Origin: Aliamphritea spongicola | Lineage (GTDB): Bacteria; Pseudomonadota; Gammaproteobacteria; Pseudomonadales; Balneatricaceae | Direction of reading: 5' to 3' | Assembly: GCA_024347235.1 (NCBI GenBank) | Contig: AP025283.1 | Coordinates: 2,604,001 to 2,668,000, forward strand | DNA length: 64,000 nt | The notes under the pieces: generated by a model | Seen by the model: the letters and a program-made list of their open reading frames with translations, nothing else | What the model was told of the DNA's origin: nothing | Database searches by the model: none | Shown: positions 10,767-24,810 of the stretch, in pieces | Numbering within the stretch: the first letter of the stretch is position 1 | How the letters are laid out: the number at the start of each line of letters is the position of its first letter | Made by a program: the position numbers and the translations under genes

Positions 10767-10870
10767 ATAATGCTCCTCAAGTCAGATATCCTGTGATGAG
10801 GCGCATTATTAACCAAAAAAGCGAATTAATATCGCATAAAATAGCCGATTTAATTCGTTTAAATAGAAAG

Positions 10871-11252
10871 ATTACTGATCTGACCAGACAGCAAACTCAT
10901 TGCCACAGGGCTCTTTGAAGTGAAAACGCCGGCCACCGGGAAACTCAAATACCGGCCGGGACACACTGCCCCGGCCTGTTCAACCGCCTGCTGAGTGGCG
11001 GCAAGGTCCCGGCTATAGAAAACAATGAGTACCGCACCGGCATCAGCATCTGAGCATGCATCCGCCCGGTAAAAGCCCCTTCCACACTGCCGGTATGCGG
11101 CTCCTTAAATGCACAGTAATCGGGGCCATAGTCCACAAAGGTCCAGCCAAACACCTGGCTGAAAAACGCTTTGGTCAGCGCCGGGTCCCGGGACGGAAAC
11201 TCCAGATAATTAATACTCCCATGACGTGGTCGGATAAAGACTCATTACTCAT
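10871..11252 (-). CDS. VOC (glyoxalase/bleomycin-resistance) family protein
   Basis: After bridging two one-base shifts (near 11200 and 11045) the protein of about 125 residues shows two beta-alpha-beta-beta-beta modules: SRDPALTKAFFSQVFGWTF with YCAFKEPHTG, then VFYSRDLAATQQAVEQAGG with FEFPGGRRFHFKEPCGNEFAVWS. This is the vicinal oxygen chelate fold typical of small metal-dependent lyases, dioxygenases and resistance proteins. The substrate cannot be told from the sequence. The start ATG at 11252 is divergent from the SDR gene. Confidence 0.8.
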
Positions 11253-11358
11253 ATGACCTCCCTGATAATCATTGTCATGAAACACTTAACTTCAGACTAG
11301 CAAAACAATTCGGGACGGTATACGGTGCGTACAACTCATTAAGCTCTGACAGAAAACT

Positions 11359-12206
11359 ATGAACAAAAGCATTCTGATTACCGGCTGTTCAACTGGTATT
11401 GGCTACCATGTAGCAAAACAACTCAGCCAGCGTGGCTATCAGGTATTTGCCACCACCCGTAAAGCGGAAGACGTCGCCCGCCTGAATAACGAAGGGCTGA
11501 ACAGTTTCCAGCTTGACCTGGACAACTCAGAATCAATTCAACTGGCAACCGACTGGGTATTGGAACAGACCAACGGGAAGCTCTATGCGTTATTCAACAA
11601 TGGCGCCTACGGCCAGCCCGGTGCAATTGAAGACCTTAGCCGTGAAGTACTCAGAGAGCAGCTGGAAACAAACCTGCTGGGCTGGCACGAGCTGACCTGC
11701 AAGCTGTTACCGGTGATGCGCCAGCAGGGTGAAGGCAGAATTATTCAGAACAGTTCAGTACTTGGTTTAATCACCATGAAATTCCGCGGCGCTTACAATA
11801 CCAGCAAATTTGCACTGGAAGGTTACAGCGACACCCTGCGTCAGGAATTGGACGGCACCGGCATACACGTCTCGCTGATAGAGCCCGGCCCGGTACGCAG
11901 CGAGTTCCGCGCCAATGCCTATGCCAAATTCCTGGCCAACATAAACATTGAAAACAGCCCGTTCCGCAGCACCTATGAAGGGGTAATCAGCCGGCTAAGC
12001 AATACCGATCCGAAAAAGAAGATCCCTTCACCCTCGGACCGGAAGCAGTACTGAAACGCGTCATCCACGCACTGGAAAGCAAACGCCCGCAACCACGCTA
12101 TTACGTGACGACCCCTACTTACCTGCTGGGCTGGCTGAAACGTTTCGTCTCTACCCGGGTACTGGACAGAATCCTGATTAAAGCCTCCGGTTCAGAAAAC
12201 TCATAA
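11359..12206 (+). CDS. Short-chain dehydrogenase/reductase (SDR)
   Basis: Classical SDR of about 280 residues: nucleotide-binding TGCSTGIG at residues 8-15, NNGAYG, a catalytic serine in QNSSVLG and the YNTSK tyrosine-lysine pair near 11797. One base is missing near 12015 in an A-rich stretch; the C-terminal part (GPEAVLKRVIHALESKRP) continues in another frame to the TAA at 12206. It resembles the retinol-dehydrogenase-like SDR subgroup with an extended C-terminus. The natural substrate is unknown. It is followed 34 bp later by an ABM-domain gene on the same strand. Confidence 0.85.
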
Positions 12207-12240
12207 TCCCCCAGACAAAACACTTCAGGAGCCCACCGCA

Positions 12241-12543
12241 ATGTACGCCGTTATTTTCCGTGCCAAAGCCGCGAATCAGGACAAAGCTTACAGTGATACC
12301 GTCGCCCGGATGCGGGAACTGGCTTTTGAAAAGTATGGCTGCCTGGACTTTGTCGCTGTCACCGAAGGTGAAGATGAGATAGCCATTTCATACTGGCCGG
12401 ACGAAACGGCAGTTCTGCGCTGGAAGCAGGATCACGAACACAGCCTTGCTCAGCAGTTCGGCCGGAAAAAGTGGTACCAGAGTTACCGGGTGGATGTGGT
12501 AGAAGTAAAACGCAGCTACAGCTTTAATCCGCAACCGGAATAG
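12241..12543 (+). CDS. ABM-domain (antibiotic biosynthesis monooxygenase-like) protein
   Basis: 100 residues with the dimeric alpha/beta-barrel ABM pattern: MYAVIFRAKAAN at the N-terminus, GCLDFVAVTEG, then EIAISYWPDETAVLRWKQD and a conserved HSLAQQFGR. Members include cofactor-free monooxygenases and haem-degrading enzymes, but most chromosomal copies are uncharacterised. A good ribosome binding site (AGGAG) lies just upstream of ATG 12241. It probably shares a transcript with the SDR gene. Confidence 0.82.
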   Translation: MYAVIFRAKAANQDKAYSDTVARMRELAFEKYGCLDFVAVTEGEDEIAISYWPDETAVLRWKQDHEHSLAQQFGRKKWYQSYRVDVVEVKRSYSFNPQPE

Positions 12544-12588
12544 CCACAGGCAGGGCCAGCATACCGGCCCTGCATTCAGGTACGTCGC

Positions 12589-13029
12589 TTACGCCAGATC
12601 ACTCATCTGGGTCGCAATCGCATTTTTAATACCGGTCAGGGTATTACGGCTGTGCAATTCAGCATCGCTTACCTGCCCGGCATCATTCTCGTTACGGGCA
12701 TTTTCAAAGTAACACAGGGTAGGCTCGAAACCTTCCGCTTCCTGCTCATCCAGCTGCACATACGCACAGATAATCAGCAGGTCCCCTTTATTCGCTTTGT
12801 GTGCGGCCGCACCGTTTACAGAAATAATACCGCTGCCATCTTCGGCACGGATTGCATACGTACTGAAACGTTCGCCGTTATTAATGTTATAGATATGTAT
12901 CTGTTCATATTCGCGAATGCCGGAGCTGTCCAGCAGCTTACCGTCGATGGCACAGGAGCCTTCGTAATGCAGTTCGGCATGGGTAGCAGTGACCCGGTGA
13001 AGTTTTGCTTTCAGAAATGTTTGCAACAT
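12589..13029 (-). CDS. panD: Aspartate 1-decarboxylase PanD
   Basis: Pyruvoyl enzyme that makes beta-alanine for pantothenate and coenzyme A. The N-terminus has the conserved lysine (KAKLHRV) and the self-cleavage site HYEGSC, where the precursor is cut before Ser25 to form the pyruvoyl group. The active-site tyrosine in RFSTYAI and the [15 protein letters not shown] loop are also present. At 146 residues it is some 20 longer than the E. coli enzyme; the additional C-terminus is acidic and polar. It stands alone here, without panB or panC. Confidence 0.92.
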   Translation of the reverse strand: MLQTFLKAKLHRVTATHAELHYEGSCAIDGKLLDSSGIREYEQIHIYNINNGERFSTYAIRAEDGSGIISVNGAAAHKANKGDLLIICAYVQLDEQEAEGFEPTLCYFENARNENDAGQVSDAELHSRNTLTGIKNAIATQMSDLA

Positions 13030-13488
13030 AGATACAACCTTAATCTTGCGCCACAGAATGTCTCTGCGGCTTTCCCAGGAACAGTCTGATATCAGAACTG
13101 TTCATCTAAAGTCATGTCTACGCCCGCTCCGGTTCAGAACCGTCTGATCTGTTCTGGCGCGATACACGGACGCCGACAGACCTGCCCAATAAGTGCCGCC
13201 AGGCAACACTTCTTCACTGCCTGAACATCAGACAGCGGTACTTCCGGCGCTGATTGTAACAGCTGAAAAAGGGATTAAAAGCGCTAATTTGTCGCTAAAA
13301 ATCAGCATATTGAACCATTATTCGGGTTAGCGACGCGAAAGCAACAAACACCCCACCAGCAATTAAATTCACGCATTTCTCAAGTTACTTTAATTTCATT
13401 CATTTTAACCTGAGTCGAAATCACCCAGCAGCACACAAGAAGCCCCTAGAATAAACGCCTTTATCGACACGCAGTAACGGAAACACCT
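13030..13488. other. panD-metH divergent intergenic region
   Basis: This 459-bp region separates divergent panD and metH and must hold both promoters. I looked for a cobalamin, SAM or SAH riboswitch and for a clear MetR-type TGAA-N5-TTCA site ahead of metH and found none I would defend. No open reading frame resembles a gene. Confidence 0.5.
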
Positions 13489-16400
13489 ATGACAACCGCC
13501 CCTACCCAGCCACCGGCACATAACATCACCGATACACTTCGCACTGCACTTAAACAGCGCATTCTGATGCTGGACGGCGCCATGGGCACAATGATTCAGC
13601 AATACCCACTCAGTGAAACGGATTTCCGCGGCCAGCGATTCAGCGACTGGCCAACCGACCTGAAAGGCAACAATGACCTGCTGGTACTGACCCGTCCGGA
13701 CATCATCCGGGAAATCCACGGGGCATTTCTGGATGCTGGCTGCGACATTATCGAGACCAATACCTTCAATGCCACATCCATTGCCATGGCTGACTACGAC
13801 ATGGCACACCTGAGCAAAGAAATTAATTTTCAGGCGGCAAAACTGGCCCGGAAACTGCGGAGCAGTTCAGCACAGCGGAACAGCCGCGCTATGTTGCTGG
13901 CGTACTCGGCCCGACCAACCGTACCTGCTCACTGTCACCGGATGTAAACGACCCGGGCAAACGTAATATTCACTTTGATGAACTGGTTGCAGCTTATACC
14001 GAATCACTGGAAGGCCTGATTGAAGGCGGCGCTGACCTGATCCTGATCGAAACCATCTTCGATACCCTGAACGCCAAAGCCGCCATATTCGCTTTCGACA
14101 AATATTGCCAGGATCACAGCCTGGATATTCCCTGATGATTTCCGGCACCATTACCGATGCCTCCGGCCGGACACTATCCGGCCAGACCACTGAAGCATTC
14201 TGGAATGCAGTCCGGCACATCAGGCCGGTATCCATCGGTCTGAACTGCGCCCTTGGTCCTAAAGAATTACGCCAGTATGTGGCCGAACTCTCCCGGGTCG
14301 CTGATACCTTTGTATCAGTACATCCTAACGCGGGTTTACCGAATGCCTTTGGCGAATATGACGAAACCCCGGCAGAAATGGCAGAAGAAATCGGTGAATG
14401 GGCCGCCAGCGGACTGGTTAACATTGTTGGTGGCTGTTGCGGCACCACCCCTGAGCACCTGAAAGCCATCAGACAGGCATGCCAGCAACACTCTCCCCGC
14501 CAGGTACCGGAGTTACCGGTCGCCTGCCGGCTGGCCGGCCTGGAACCGCTTAACATTGATGCCGACAGCCTGTTTGTAAATGTCGGCGAACGTACCAACG
14601 TCACCGGCTCTGCGGTGTTCCGCCGCCTGATTAAAGCCGGTGATTACGAAACCGCCTTAGAGGTAGCCCGGCAGCAGGTTGAAAACGGCGCCCAGATCAT
14701 CGATATCAACATGGATGAAGGCATGCTGGACGCAGAAGCCGCCATGGTTCGTTTCCTTAACCTGATTGCATCCGAACCGGATATCAGCCGGGTACCGGTG
14801 ATGCTGGACTCCTCAAGTGGGACGTCATAGAAGCCGGCCTTAAATGTGTACAGGGTAAAGGCATCGTCAACTCCATCAGCCTGAAAGAAGGCGAAGAAGC
14901 CTTTATCAGACAGGCCAACCTGCTGCGCCGTTACGGTGCCGCTGTGGTGGTCATGGCATTTGACGAAACCGGTCAGGCCGATACCTACGAGCGCAAAATT
15001 GAGATCTGCCAGCGTTCTTATCAGTTACTGACAGAAATCGTCGGTTTTCCGCCGAAGACATTATCTTTGACCCGAACATCTTCGCGGTCGCCACCGGGAT
15101 AGAAGAACACAACAACTACGCCGATGACTTTATCCGTGCTACCGGCTGGATCAAGCAGAATCTGCCCCATGCAATGGTATCCGGCGGTGTATCCAACGTC
15201 TCTTTCTCGTTCCGCGGCAACAATCCGGTACGTGAAGCCATACACTGCGTTTTCCTCTACCATGCCATCCGCCAGGGGCTGGATATGGCCATCGTTAACG
15301 CCGGCCAGCTGGCGATTTATGATGATTTGCCTGCAGAACTGAAAACCGCAGTGGAAGCAGTGGTACTGAATACCTCAGATGATGCCACCGAGAATCTGCT
15401 GGACATAGCCAGCCGCTACCTGAATGACGACAATCAGGCTGATAACAGCGAGCAGCAAGCCGCCTGGCGGGAACTGCCAGTTGAAGAACGGCTATCCCAT
15501 GTACTGGTAAAGGGATTACTGACCATATCGAAGCAGATGTGGAAGAATGCCGCCAGCATTACGCCCGGCCTATCGAAGTGATTGAAGGCCCGCTGATGGC
15601 CGGCATGGGTGTCGTCGGCGACCTGTTTGGTGCCGGCAAAATGTTCCTGCCACAGGTAGTGAAGTCAGCACGGGTGATGAAAAAGCCGTAGCCTGGCTCA
15701 TGCCTTACATTGAAGCAGAGCAGAAAGGTGGTGAAGTCCGCAGTAACGGCAAGATCCTGCTGGCAACGGTTAAAGGTGATGTTCATGACATCGGCAAGAA
15801 TATTGTCGGCGTGGTACTGCAATGTAATAACTACGAGATTATCGACCTCGGCGTGATGGTATCCGGCGAAGAGATTCTGCGCACCGCCCGGGAAGAAAAC
15901 GTCGACATCATTGGTCTGTCCGGACTGATCACACCGTCACTGGATGAGATGGTCAGTGTCGCCAAAGAAATGCAGCGTCAGAACATCAGTCTGCCTCTGA
16001 TGATTGGTGGCGCCACTACCTCCAAAGCCCATACCGCGGTCAAGATTGAACCGGGTTTCAACCTCGATCAGGTGGTTCACGTCAGTAACGCATCGCGTGC
16101 CGTCAACGTAGCAAGCAGCCTGCTATCAGAGGACAACAAATCACACTATATCAACGAGATACAAGAAGAATATCAGGCGATACGGGAACGTTTCACGGAG
16201 CGTCAGAAGCTGGGCCGCCGGGTCAGCTTACAGCAGGCACGTGTCAATAAACTGACAACTGACTGGGATACCTATACCCCGCCGACACCTGCCAACCCGG
16301 GATTCACAGCTTCAGAAATTTTGATCTGAACAAGCTGGTGGACTTCATTGACTGGACCCCCTTCTTCCGCAGCTGGGAGCTGGCCGGACGCTACCCGGCC

Positions 16401-17209
16401 ATTCTGGAAGATGACGTTGTCGGTGAAGCAGCCAGCAAACTTTTGACGATGCCACAGTTATGCTGGATGACATTATCAGCAACCGCAAAATTACCGCTCA
16501 TGCCGTTGTCGGTTTACTGCCGGCCAGCACCCGGGATCATGACGATATCGTGGTCTACGAAAACGAACAGCGCAGAGAAGTAAAAATCACCCTGCCCCAG
16601 CTGCGTCAGCAGATCGAAAAAGCCGCAGGTAAAGCTAACCTGTGCCTGGCTGATTTCATTGCGCCTGAAGACAGCAACAAAGACGATTATCTCGGCATAT
16701 TTGCGGTCAGCGCCGGACACGGCGTCGACAAATTGGTTGAAAGCTTCGAAGCAGACAACGACGTTTACAGCAGCATCATGGTTAAAGCACTGGCAGACCG
16801 GCTGGCCGAAGCATTTGCTGAATATATGCATCACCATGTACGGACTGAACTGTGGGGCTACGCCAGCCAGGAACAGCTGGACAACGAAGCACTGATCCGT
16901 GAGGAGTACAACGGTATCCGGCCGGCACCGGGATATCCTGCCTGCCCGGATCACCGGATTAAAGCCCGTTTGTGGGAATTACTGGATGTTGAAGAACATA
17001 CCGGTATTACTCTGACCGACAGTTACGCCATGTATCCGACAGCCGCTGTCAGTGGCTGGTATTTCAGTCATCCGCAAAGCCAGTATTTCGGCGTTGCCAA
17101 AATCAGTGAAGATCAGGTCGGCTCCTATGCTGAACGCTGCCAGATCAGCCAGCAGGAAGCAGAACGCTGGCTAACCCCGAACCTTGGCTATGAGCCCGAA
17201 GAAGGTTAA
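13489..17209 (+). CDS. metH: Cobalamin-dependent methionine synthase MetH
   Basis: About 1,240 residues transferring the methyl of 5-methyltetrahydrofolate to homocysteine through B12. Domains in order: homocysteine-binding module (GAMGTMIQ near the start; zinc cysteines in GLNCALG and [10 protein letters not shown] near 14240-14450), pterin-binding domain ([11 protein letters not shown] near 14580), cobalamin domain with the B12-ligand [11 protein letters not shown] (near 15780), and the reactivation domain for SAM-dependent rescue (near 16400-17200; [11 protein letters not shown]). At least eight one-base losses (e.g. near 13867, 14130, 14815, 15045, 15665, 16320) split the frame, while the family sequence continues throughout, so I read it as one intact gene. 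Confidence 0.95.
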
Positions 17210-17235
17210 GACGCTTTCCCCAACCGCGTCCCTTT

Positions 17236-17273
17236 GCAGCTATCGGCAAAGCTATTTGCCGATAGCTGCCTTT
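17236..17273 (+). terminator. Rho-independent terminator of metH
   Basis: A strong 15-bp stem, 17236-17250 with 17255-17269, around a 4-nt loop and followed by CTTT, 27 bp after the metH stop. Confidence 0.85.
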
Positions 17274-17288
17274 CTGTTGCTACCTAAC

Positions 17289-17324
17289 AAAAAACGGCAC
17301 TCCAGAGTTATCTGAAATGCCGTT
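17289..17324 (-). terminator. Rho-independent terminator of katG
   Basis: AACGGCA (17293-17299) pairs with TGCCGTT (17318-17324). On the minus strand it is followed by six Ts, just after the katG stop. Confidence 0.8.
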
Positions 17325-17347
17325 AGCATTATTAAGAGACCAAAAAC

Positions 17348-19553
<2,206 letters not shown>

Positions 19554-19687
19554 TCATTATTAGAATCTCCCCGCTATGCTCAGTACGGGAGTAATGAAAC
19601 TATAGAAACAGATCACGAATTTGGATAATTAATAAATTTTCTGGAATTAATAGTTTTTATAAATGAACGATAAGCGCGACTAATTGA

Positions 19688-19706
19688 CCCGGCCACCAAA
19701 GCCGGG
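19688..19706. repeat. Short GC-rich dyad upstream of the DUF2750 gene
   Basis: CCCGGC (19688-19693) and GCCGGG (19701-19706) with a 7-nt loop. It lies between divergent katG and the DUF2750 gene and has no T run, so its role is unclear. Confidence 0.45.
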
Positions 19707-19745
19707 CAGTATGCGCGCCTCTTATCTTCAAACTCAGTGAACAAT

Positions 19746-20105
19746 ATGACTCAGCAAAACAACGAACAGGATTACAACGCCTTTCTCAGCGCCGTGGCAA
19801 ACCAGAAGGAAGTCTGGATTCTTACCGATCAGCATGGCAGCGTAATGCTCAACACTGATGACGAAGACTGTGTACCGGTATGGGCCAGCGAAGCAGAAGC
19901 CGCCGCCTGGATCAGCGACGAATGGAATGATTGTGAGCCGGAAGCAATTCCACTGAAAGTCTGGCAGCACCGCTGGACAGCAGGCCTGGAAGAAGACGAG
20001 TTCTGTGTGGTTGTATCACCGAAAGAAGATCAGGACGGTCTGGTGATTCACCCGGAAGACCTGGATGCAGACCTGAGAAAAGCAATTAAGAAAGCCAACG
20101 CATAA
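19746..20105 (+). CDS. DUF2750 domain-containing protein
   Basis: Acidic protein of about 119 residues beginning MTQQNNEQDYNAFLSAVA; an in-frame GTG at 19737 could add three residues. The pattern EVWILTDQHGSVMLNTDDEDCVPVWASEAEAA and the tryptophan-rich middle (AAWISDEWNDCEPEAIPLKVW) fit DUF2750. The function of this family is not known. It is soluble and has no signal peptide. It is uninterrupted and stands alone between katG and mtgA. Confidence 0.8.
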   Translation: MTQQNNEQDYNAFLSAVANQKEVWILTDQHGSVMLNTDDEDCVPVWASEAEAAAWISDEWNDCEPEAIPLKVWQHRWTAGLEEDEFCVVVSPKEDQDGLVIHPEDLDADLRKAIKKANA

Positions 20106-20136
20106 GCACCGCTTTCCTGCCTTAACAGTAGCCGGC

Positions 20137-20867
20137 TCAGCTCTGCAGTCCGGCTACCGTGCCTACAAGCTGGCGCATTTGCCGCATGATCCAGCGCACC
20201 CTCTTCTGCATGTATTCGCTCGGTGCCGAGACATTAAACCGATATGGATTTGGCAACACACTGGCCAGTAATGCCGCCTGACGAGCCGTTAACTGTTTAG
20301 CCGAACGGTTAAAAAGTGCTGGCTGGCAGCCTCCACACCATAAATTCCCGGCCCGAATTCTACAATGTTCAGGTAAAGCTCAAGAATACGCTGTTTATCA
20401 CACATGCCATCCATGATAACCGCCAGACCCGCTTCAAGCCCCTTACGCACATAACTCTTTGCCGGCCAGAGAAACAGATTCTTCACTGTTTGCTGAGTAA
20501 TGGTACTGGCGCCGCGGGTACGTTTACCCGCCTTGCGGTCGGCCAGGGCTTTATCGATAGAATCCCAGTCCAGGCCATCATGTTCCGGGAACAACTGATC
20601 TTCACTGGCAATTACCGCCAACTGCATATTATCTGAGATATCTGCCAGATCAACCCACTGATGCTGAGTCACTTCAGGATAATTATCCGGGGTATCGATC
20701 CAGCGCTGAATCTGCCAGGACCATACCGGCGGATCAATAAACTTCACACTGGCAACCAGCGCAAATGGCAGCAGGCACAACAACAGCACTGCACCCAAAA
20801 TCCATCGCTTAAAGCGAAGCTTGGCGCGCTGAATACGCTTTCTGATGCCTGAGATTGTTAACCGCAC
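20137..20867 (-). CDS. mtgA: Monofunctional peptidoglycan glycosyltransferase MtgA
   Basis: Membrane-anchored family 51 transglycosylase that polymerises lipid II into glycan strands without a transpeptidase domain. A single transmembrane helix lies near residues 22-42 ([19 protein letters not shown]). The catalytic motif [13 protein letters not shown] holds the first glutamate, followed by [17 protein letters not shown] and the [20 protein letters not shown] region. One base is missing near 20308; the conserved C-terminus ([16 protein letters not shown]) continues to the TGA at 20137. Total about 243 residues, as expected. Confidence 0.92.
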
Positions 20868-20945
20868 TGCAATAAACCTACCTGACTGCTGTACAAAAAT
20901 TCGCCATCATACCGACTTATACGTCATACAGAAAGTGAATTCCGA

Positions 20946-21822
20946 TCAGGCAGCGCGTGCTTTACCCAACATAGCAACAAGGCCCGCACCGCAAATCAGA
21001 CCGATACCGATCCAGGTATAGGTTGCCAACACCTCATCCCAGATCAGCCAGCCAAGCAACACTGCAAAGGCAACCGAACCATAGGTAAACGGCCCCAGCT
21101 GCCCTGCTGGCGCCATTCCGTAAGCTTTACTCAGCAGCAACTGTGCCAGTGTTGAACAGGCCGCCACGACCACCAGCAAACCAAATAACGGCCAGGTCAG
21201 CGGTTGCCAGCCAATAACGGCAGGCACAAAGGCAATCAGCGTACTGAAGAAAGAAAAGTAAAACACAATCCGCTGGGCCGGTTCAGTACTGCGCAGATTA
21301 CGCACCGTTACCTTTGCCAGCGCCCCCAGAAATGCACCACCCAGCGCTACCAGAACTACCCAGTTAAACACGCCCTCCTGAGGATTGAGGATCATGTAGA
21401 CGCCACTGAAACCGATCAGAATAGACACCTTAACCAGCCAGCCAATTCGCTCCCCAGCCAAAAGAACGCCAGCACCGGCATAAAGAAAGGTGCCGTCTGT
21501 TTGAGCAATGCCGCCTGTGCCAACGGCAAATGCCCCCAGGTATAAAACAGACATCCCATCGCGACCACACCTACACCGGCCCGCATAAAGTGCAGATGCA
21601 AGCGGCTGGTACGGATAGCACTGAAGCCATTATTAAGTAGCCAGGGCAGCAACAGCATCACGCCTAACAAGTTACGGAAAAAACAATCATCTCCACCGGT
21701 AACTGATCACCGATCTGTTTGATTGCCATGCCTGAACCCACAAGAAACAGTTCAGATATAAGAATCAGCGCAGCGCCCTGATAAATGCTTCCCTTGCTTT
21801 CAATCACACTACTGGCGGACAT
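20946..21822 (-). CDS. EamA/DMT family transporter
   Basis: Hydrophobic protein of about 292 residues with roughly ten transmembrane helices in two repeated halves. The first half includes FFRNLLGVMLLLPWL and the second the EamA-like LGPFTYGSVAFAVLLGWLIWDE. Such drug/metabolite transporters export amino acids or other small molecules; the substrate is unknown. The start MSASSVIESKG at 21822 lies just after the terminator of the M16 protease gene. Frameshifts near 21670 and 21500 break it. The first 50 residues lie in the same frame as the upstream protease read-through, which makes a false fusion. Confidence 0.82.
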
Positions 21823-21837
21823 ACGCTTCACTTTGCA

Positions 21838-21870
21838 GAAAAAGAAAGGCACTGAGAACATCAGTGCCTT
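21838..21870 (-). terminator. Rho-independent terminator of the M16 protease gene
   Basis: AAGGCACTGA (21846-21855) pairs with TCAGTGCCTT (21861-21870). On the minus strand it is followed by a T-rich TTCTTTTTC, 20 bp after the protease stop. Confidence 0.85.
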
Positions 21871-21889
21871 GATCAGAACGGAACAGGTA

Positions 21890-24810
21890 TCAGATACTGA
21901 TGACGTCAAAACCCTGTAACTGCTCAGCGCCATTCGGGCTGGTAACAACAGCCACACTGGCCTTTCAGGTTGCAGGTACTGCGCAGCCACCCGTTTCAGG
22001 TCGGCAATGCTGACCTCCAGAATACGCTGGCGGAACGCTTTGCGCTGCTCCGGGGTACGACCAAACAGCTCACTGTGATAAGCCTGCTTGGCTTCACCCG
22101 CCGGAGAACCCGGCTTATCGATGCTGCTGACAATACCCAGCACGGCTTCTTCCAGCTTCTGCTCGTCATGGTCATTATCCGCCAGCCATTTCAGGGAGGC
22201 GTCGAAATCATCCAGTGTTTCACTCAGCCGCGGATCGCGGTAGGAGAAGAAGCGGAATACCGCATCTGCAGAATCCTGACCGGCACCGCTACCATAGGCA
22301 CCACCCTGTTCACGGATTGCCCGATGCAGGAAGCCATTTCGCAGGAAGTCACCCAGGACCGTTAACGGCGCGGCATCAGGATGCTCAACCGCAACAGTCG
22401 CGTAAGCTTTGGCCGCAAAGTTCACCTGTGTGCTGGTGGTCCATGCCTGCTTAACCACCTGACGGGTTTCTGCCAGCGCCAGTGGTGCAAAATCACGGGA
22501 CTCATGCCCCTGCCAGCGCTCACAAAGCTCAGCAACCAGCTCTGCTTCATGTTCAGGCTCAGCAACCAATAAGAAACGGCGCGGCGCATCAGTAATTTTA
22601 CTGTGCAGTGCCTCAAGCTGTTCACCCAGTTTTTGCAGACGGGCATCATCTGCCAGCGCATCATCCAGCACTTTAACAGCCTTAATGCTGGCCAGACCCC
22701 GCTGCAGATGGCTGACATTAGCAGCCGGTGCAAGCTCACTGCAGGCAGCAGCAATTGCCAGACTGTGTCCCTGACCGGTGATGCTCTGCTCCTTACGGGT
22801 GCGGCGCTGGGAAACCAACTCACGGATTTTCGCCAGCTCGTCAAAACGTACGGTTTCCAGTGTTTCTTTCAGCAGCTCAGTTAATGCCTGCTGCTTGGTA
22901 ACCAGCGCTTTACCTGACACCACAAAGTAGCCGGAAACACTCTGCTCACTGTCAATGCTGCCCCGCAGCGTACTGTGGGCGTAAACCCCACCGGATACCT
23001 GTGACTGCAGCGCCTGATTCTGCTGGTAATCACGGCCACCGCAACCAAGCTCTGTTACACAGTCACTGTACAGCGGCAGCAACTCAATTTCTTCGGCGGT
23101 CAGCGCCGGTAACGGCATAATCACCTGCTGGTATACCAGACCGTTGGTACCCTGGGCGTAGAAGCTGTAATCAACCTTATCCTGATGATCAGTGCCGGTC
23201 GGGATGCGCATTTCAGCCGGTACATCAGCAATGGTCACCTTAGGCAGTACGGACTCATCATCCTGCTCATTCTGACGGGCTTCAAGAGCTGCAGCCTGAT
23301 CAATAACCTGCTGTTTTTCTGCATCTGAAAGGCTTGCCTTGATCTTCGCCAGACGGGCCGCTTCAGCAGCGTCCTTACGCTGGCTCAGCTGGGTATCCGG
23401 ACGCATAGTCAGACGTACCTGATGGGCATTATCCAGCAATAATTCACGGATCAGGCCCGGAATAAAGTCTTCATGCTGAATTTCATCACGCAGTTTTTCC
23501 AGCACAGGATCCAGATTCAGCAGCGCAATCGGGTCGCCGCAGTGAATCGCAGAAGACAGTGAAGAAAGGATCAGGTTCATACCGTATGGGTAACCGTCAC
23601 CGCTCAACTCCCGCTGGCTCAGTTCTAACTGATGCAGTGCCGCCTCAACATGGCTCTGGTCGATTCCTTCATCAACAACCTTTTGCAGGGTATCCATTAC
23701 CAGCTGTTCAAACGCAGCGGCATGTTCCGGGTTACTGCCTTCCAGACCACACATGAAAGCCATCTCACGGTTACTGTCTTCAAGACCGCACAACGGTGAA
23801 GGCGCCAGTCCCAGGTCGGTAGATTCCAGCGCGTAACGCAACGGAGATGAACTGTTATCTAATAAGACTCTGGATAACAAGTTAGCCTTAAGTTGTTGTT
23901 CTAATTCAATACTTGGGCCGATCAGCCAGGCAAGAACATGGTGGGTTTTATTCTCAACATCATCCTGGTCAAGTGCATAGGCTTCTTCGACACGGACCGG
24001 TGAGTGATAGCGTTTTTCATCACTGACACTGATGGTCGTATCGAGTTTTTCAAACCGTGACAACGCCAGCGTTTCCATACGTTCCTGCAGTTCAGCCACC
24101 GGAATATCGCCAAATGTCATGAATACCGCATTGGTCGGGTGGTAATGGCTGCGGTAGAACTCTACCAGTTCTTCATAACTCAGATCAGGAATACATTCCG
24201 GATCACCACCACTGTTATAGTGATAAGTGGTCGTTGGGAACAGGTGTTTGGTCAGGGTTTGCCAGACAGTGGAAACCACTGAACTCATGGCCCCTTTCAT
24301 CTCATTGAACACAACCCCTTTATAGACCAGAGGGCTGTCCGGGTTACCCGGCTCTTCAAATTCAATACGGTGGCCTTCCTGGGCAAAATCCAGCGGATCA
24401 AGGCGGCTGAAAAACGCTGCATCCAGATATACATCCAGCAGGTTAAAATAATCTTTACGGTTCTGGCTGGCAAAAGGATATGCCGTCCAGTCACTGCTGG
24501 TGAACGCGTTCATGAAAGTATTCAGGGAACGGCGAGTCATCATAAAGAACGGATCGCGGACCGGGTAACGCTCACTGCCACACAGCGCAGTGTGCTCGAG
24601 CATATGTGCTACCCCGGTGCTGTCCTCAGGCACAGTACGAAACGCCACCAGGAAAACATTTTCCTGATTTTCACTCTGAATATGGTAATGCAGTGCGCCG
24701 GTCTGCTTATGCTGATATTCCTCAATAACTATATCCAGCGATTCGATCGGCTGACTGCGCTGCAGTTGAAACGCAGAATGACAGGCCTGTTGCGTAGCTG
24801 CTTGGTTCAT
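21890..24810 (-). CDS. Insulinase-like M16C metalloprotease (presequence-protease type)
   Basis: About 974 residues. The inverted zinc motif HMLEH with the following distal glutamate region (VFNEMKGAMSSV) marks the active N-terminal M16 domain. The M16C-associated linker and the inactive C-terminal half with QGGAYGSGAG follow. It resembles mitochondrial presequence protease PreP, which degrades small unstructured peptides; signal-peptide or peptide scavenging is likely here. It is cytoplasmic, with no signal peptide. One missing base near 21957 shifts the last 20 codons; in the corrected frame the protein ends VVTSPNGAEQLQGFDVISI at TGA 21892-21890. Confidence 0.88.

Noticed and set aside
13030..13488. 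A cobalamin, SAM or SAH riboswitch ahead of metH
   Set aside because: I looked for the conserved boxes and could not find a match worth reporting.
21664..24810. A single open frame joining the M16C protease to the first helix of the EamA transporter
   Set aside because: It runs through the protease terminator hairpin, and the protease tail and stop are found in another frame from about 21957 to 21890. A one-base error explains it better than a real fusion.
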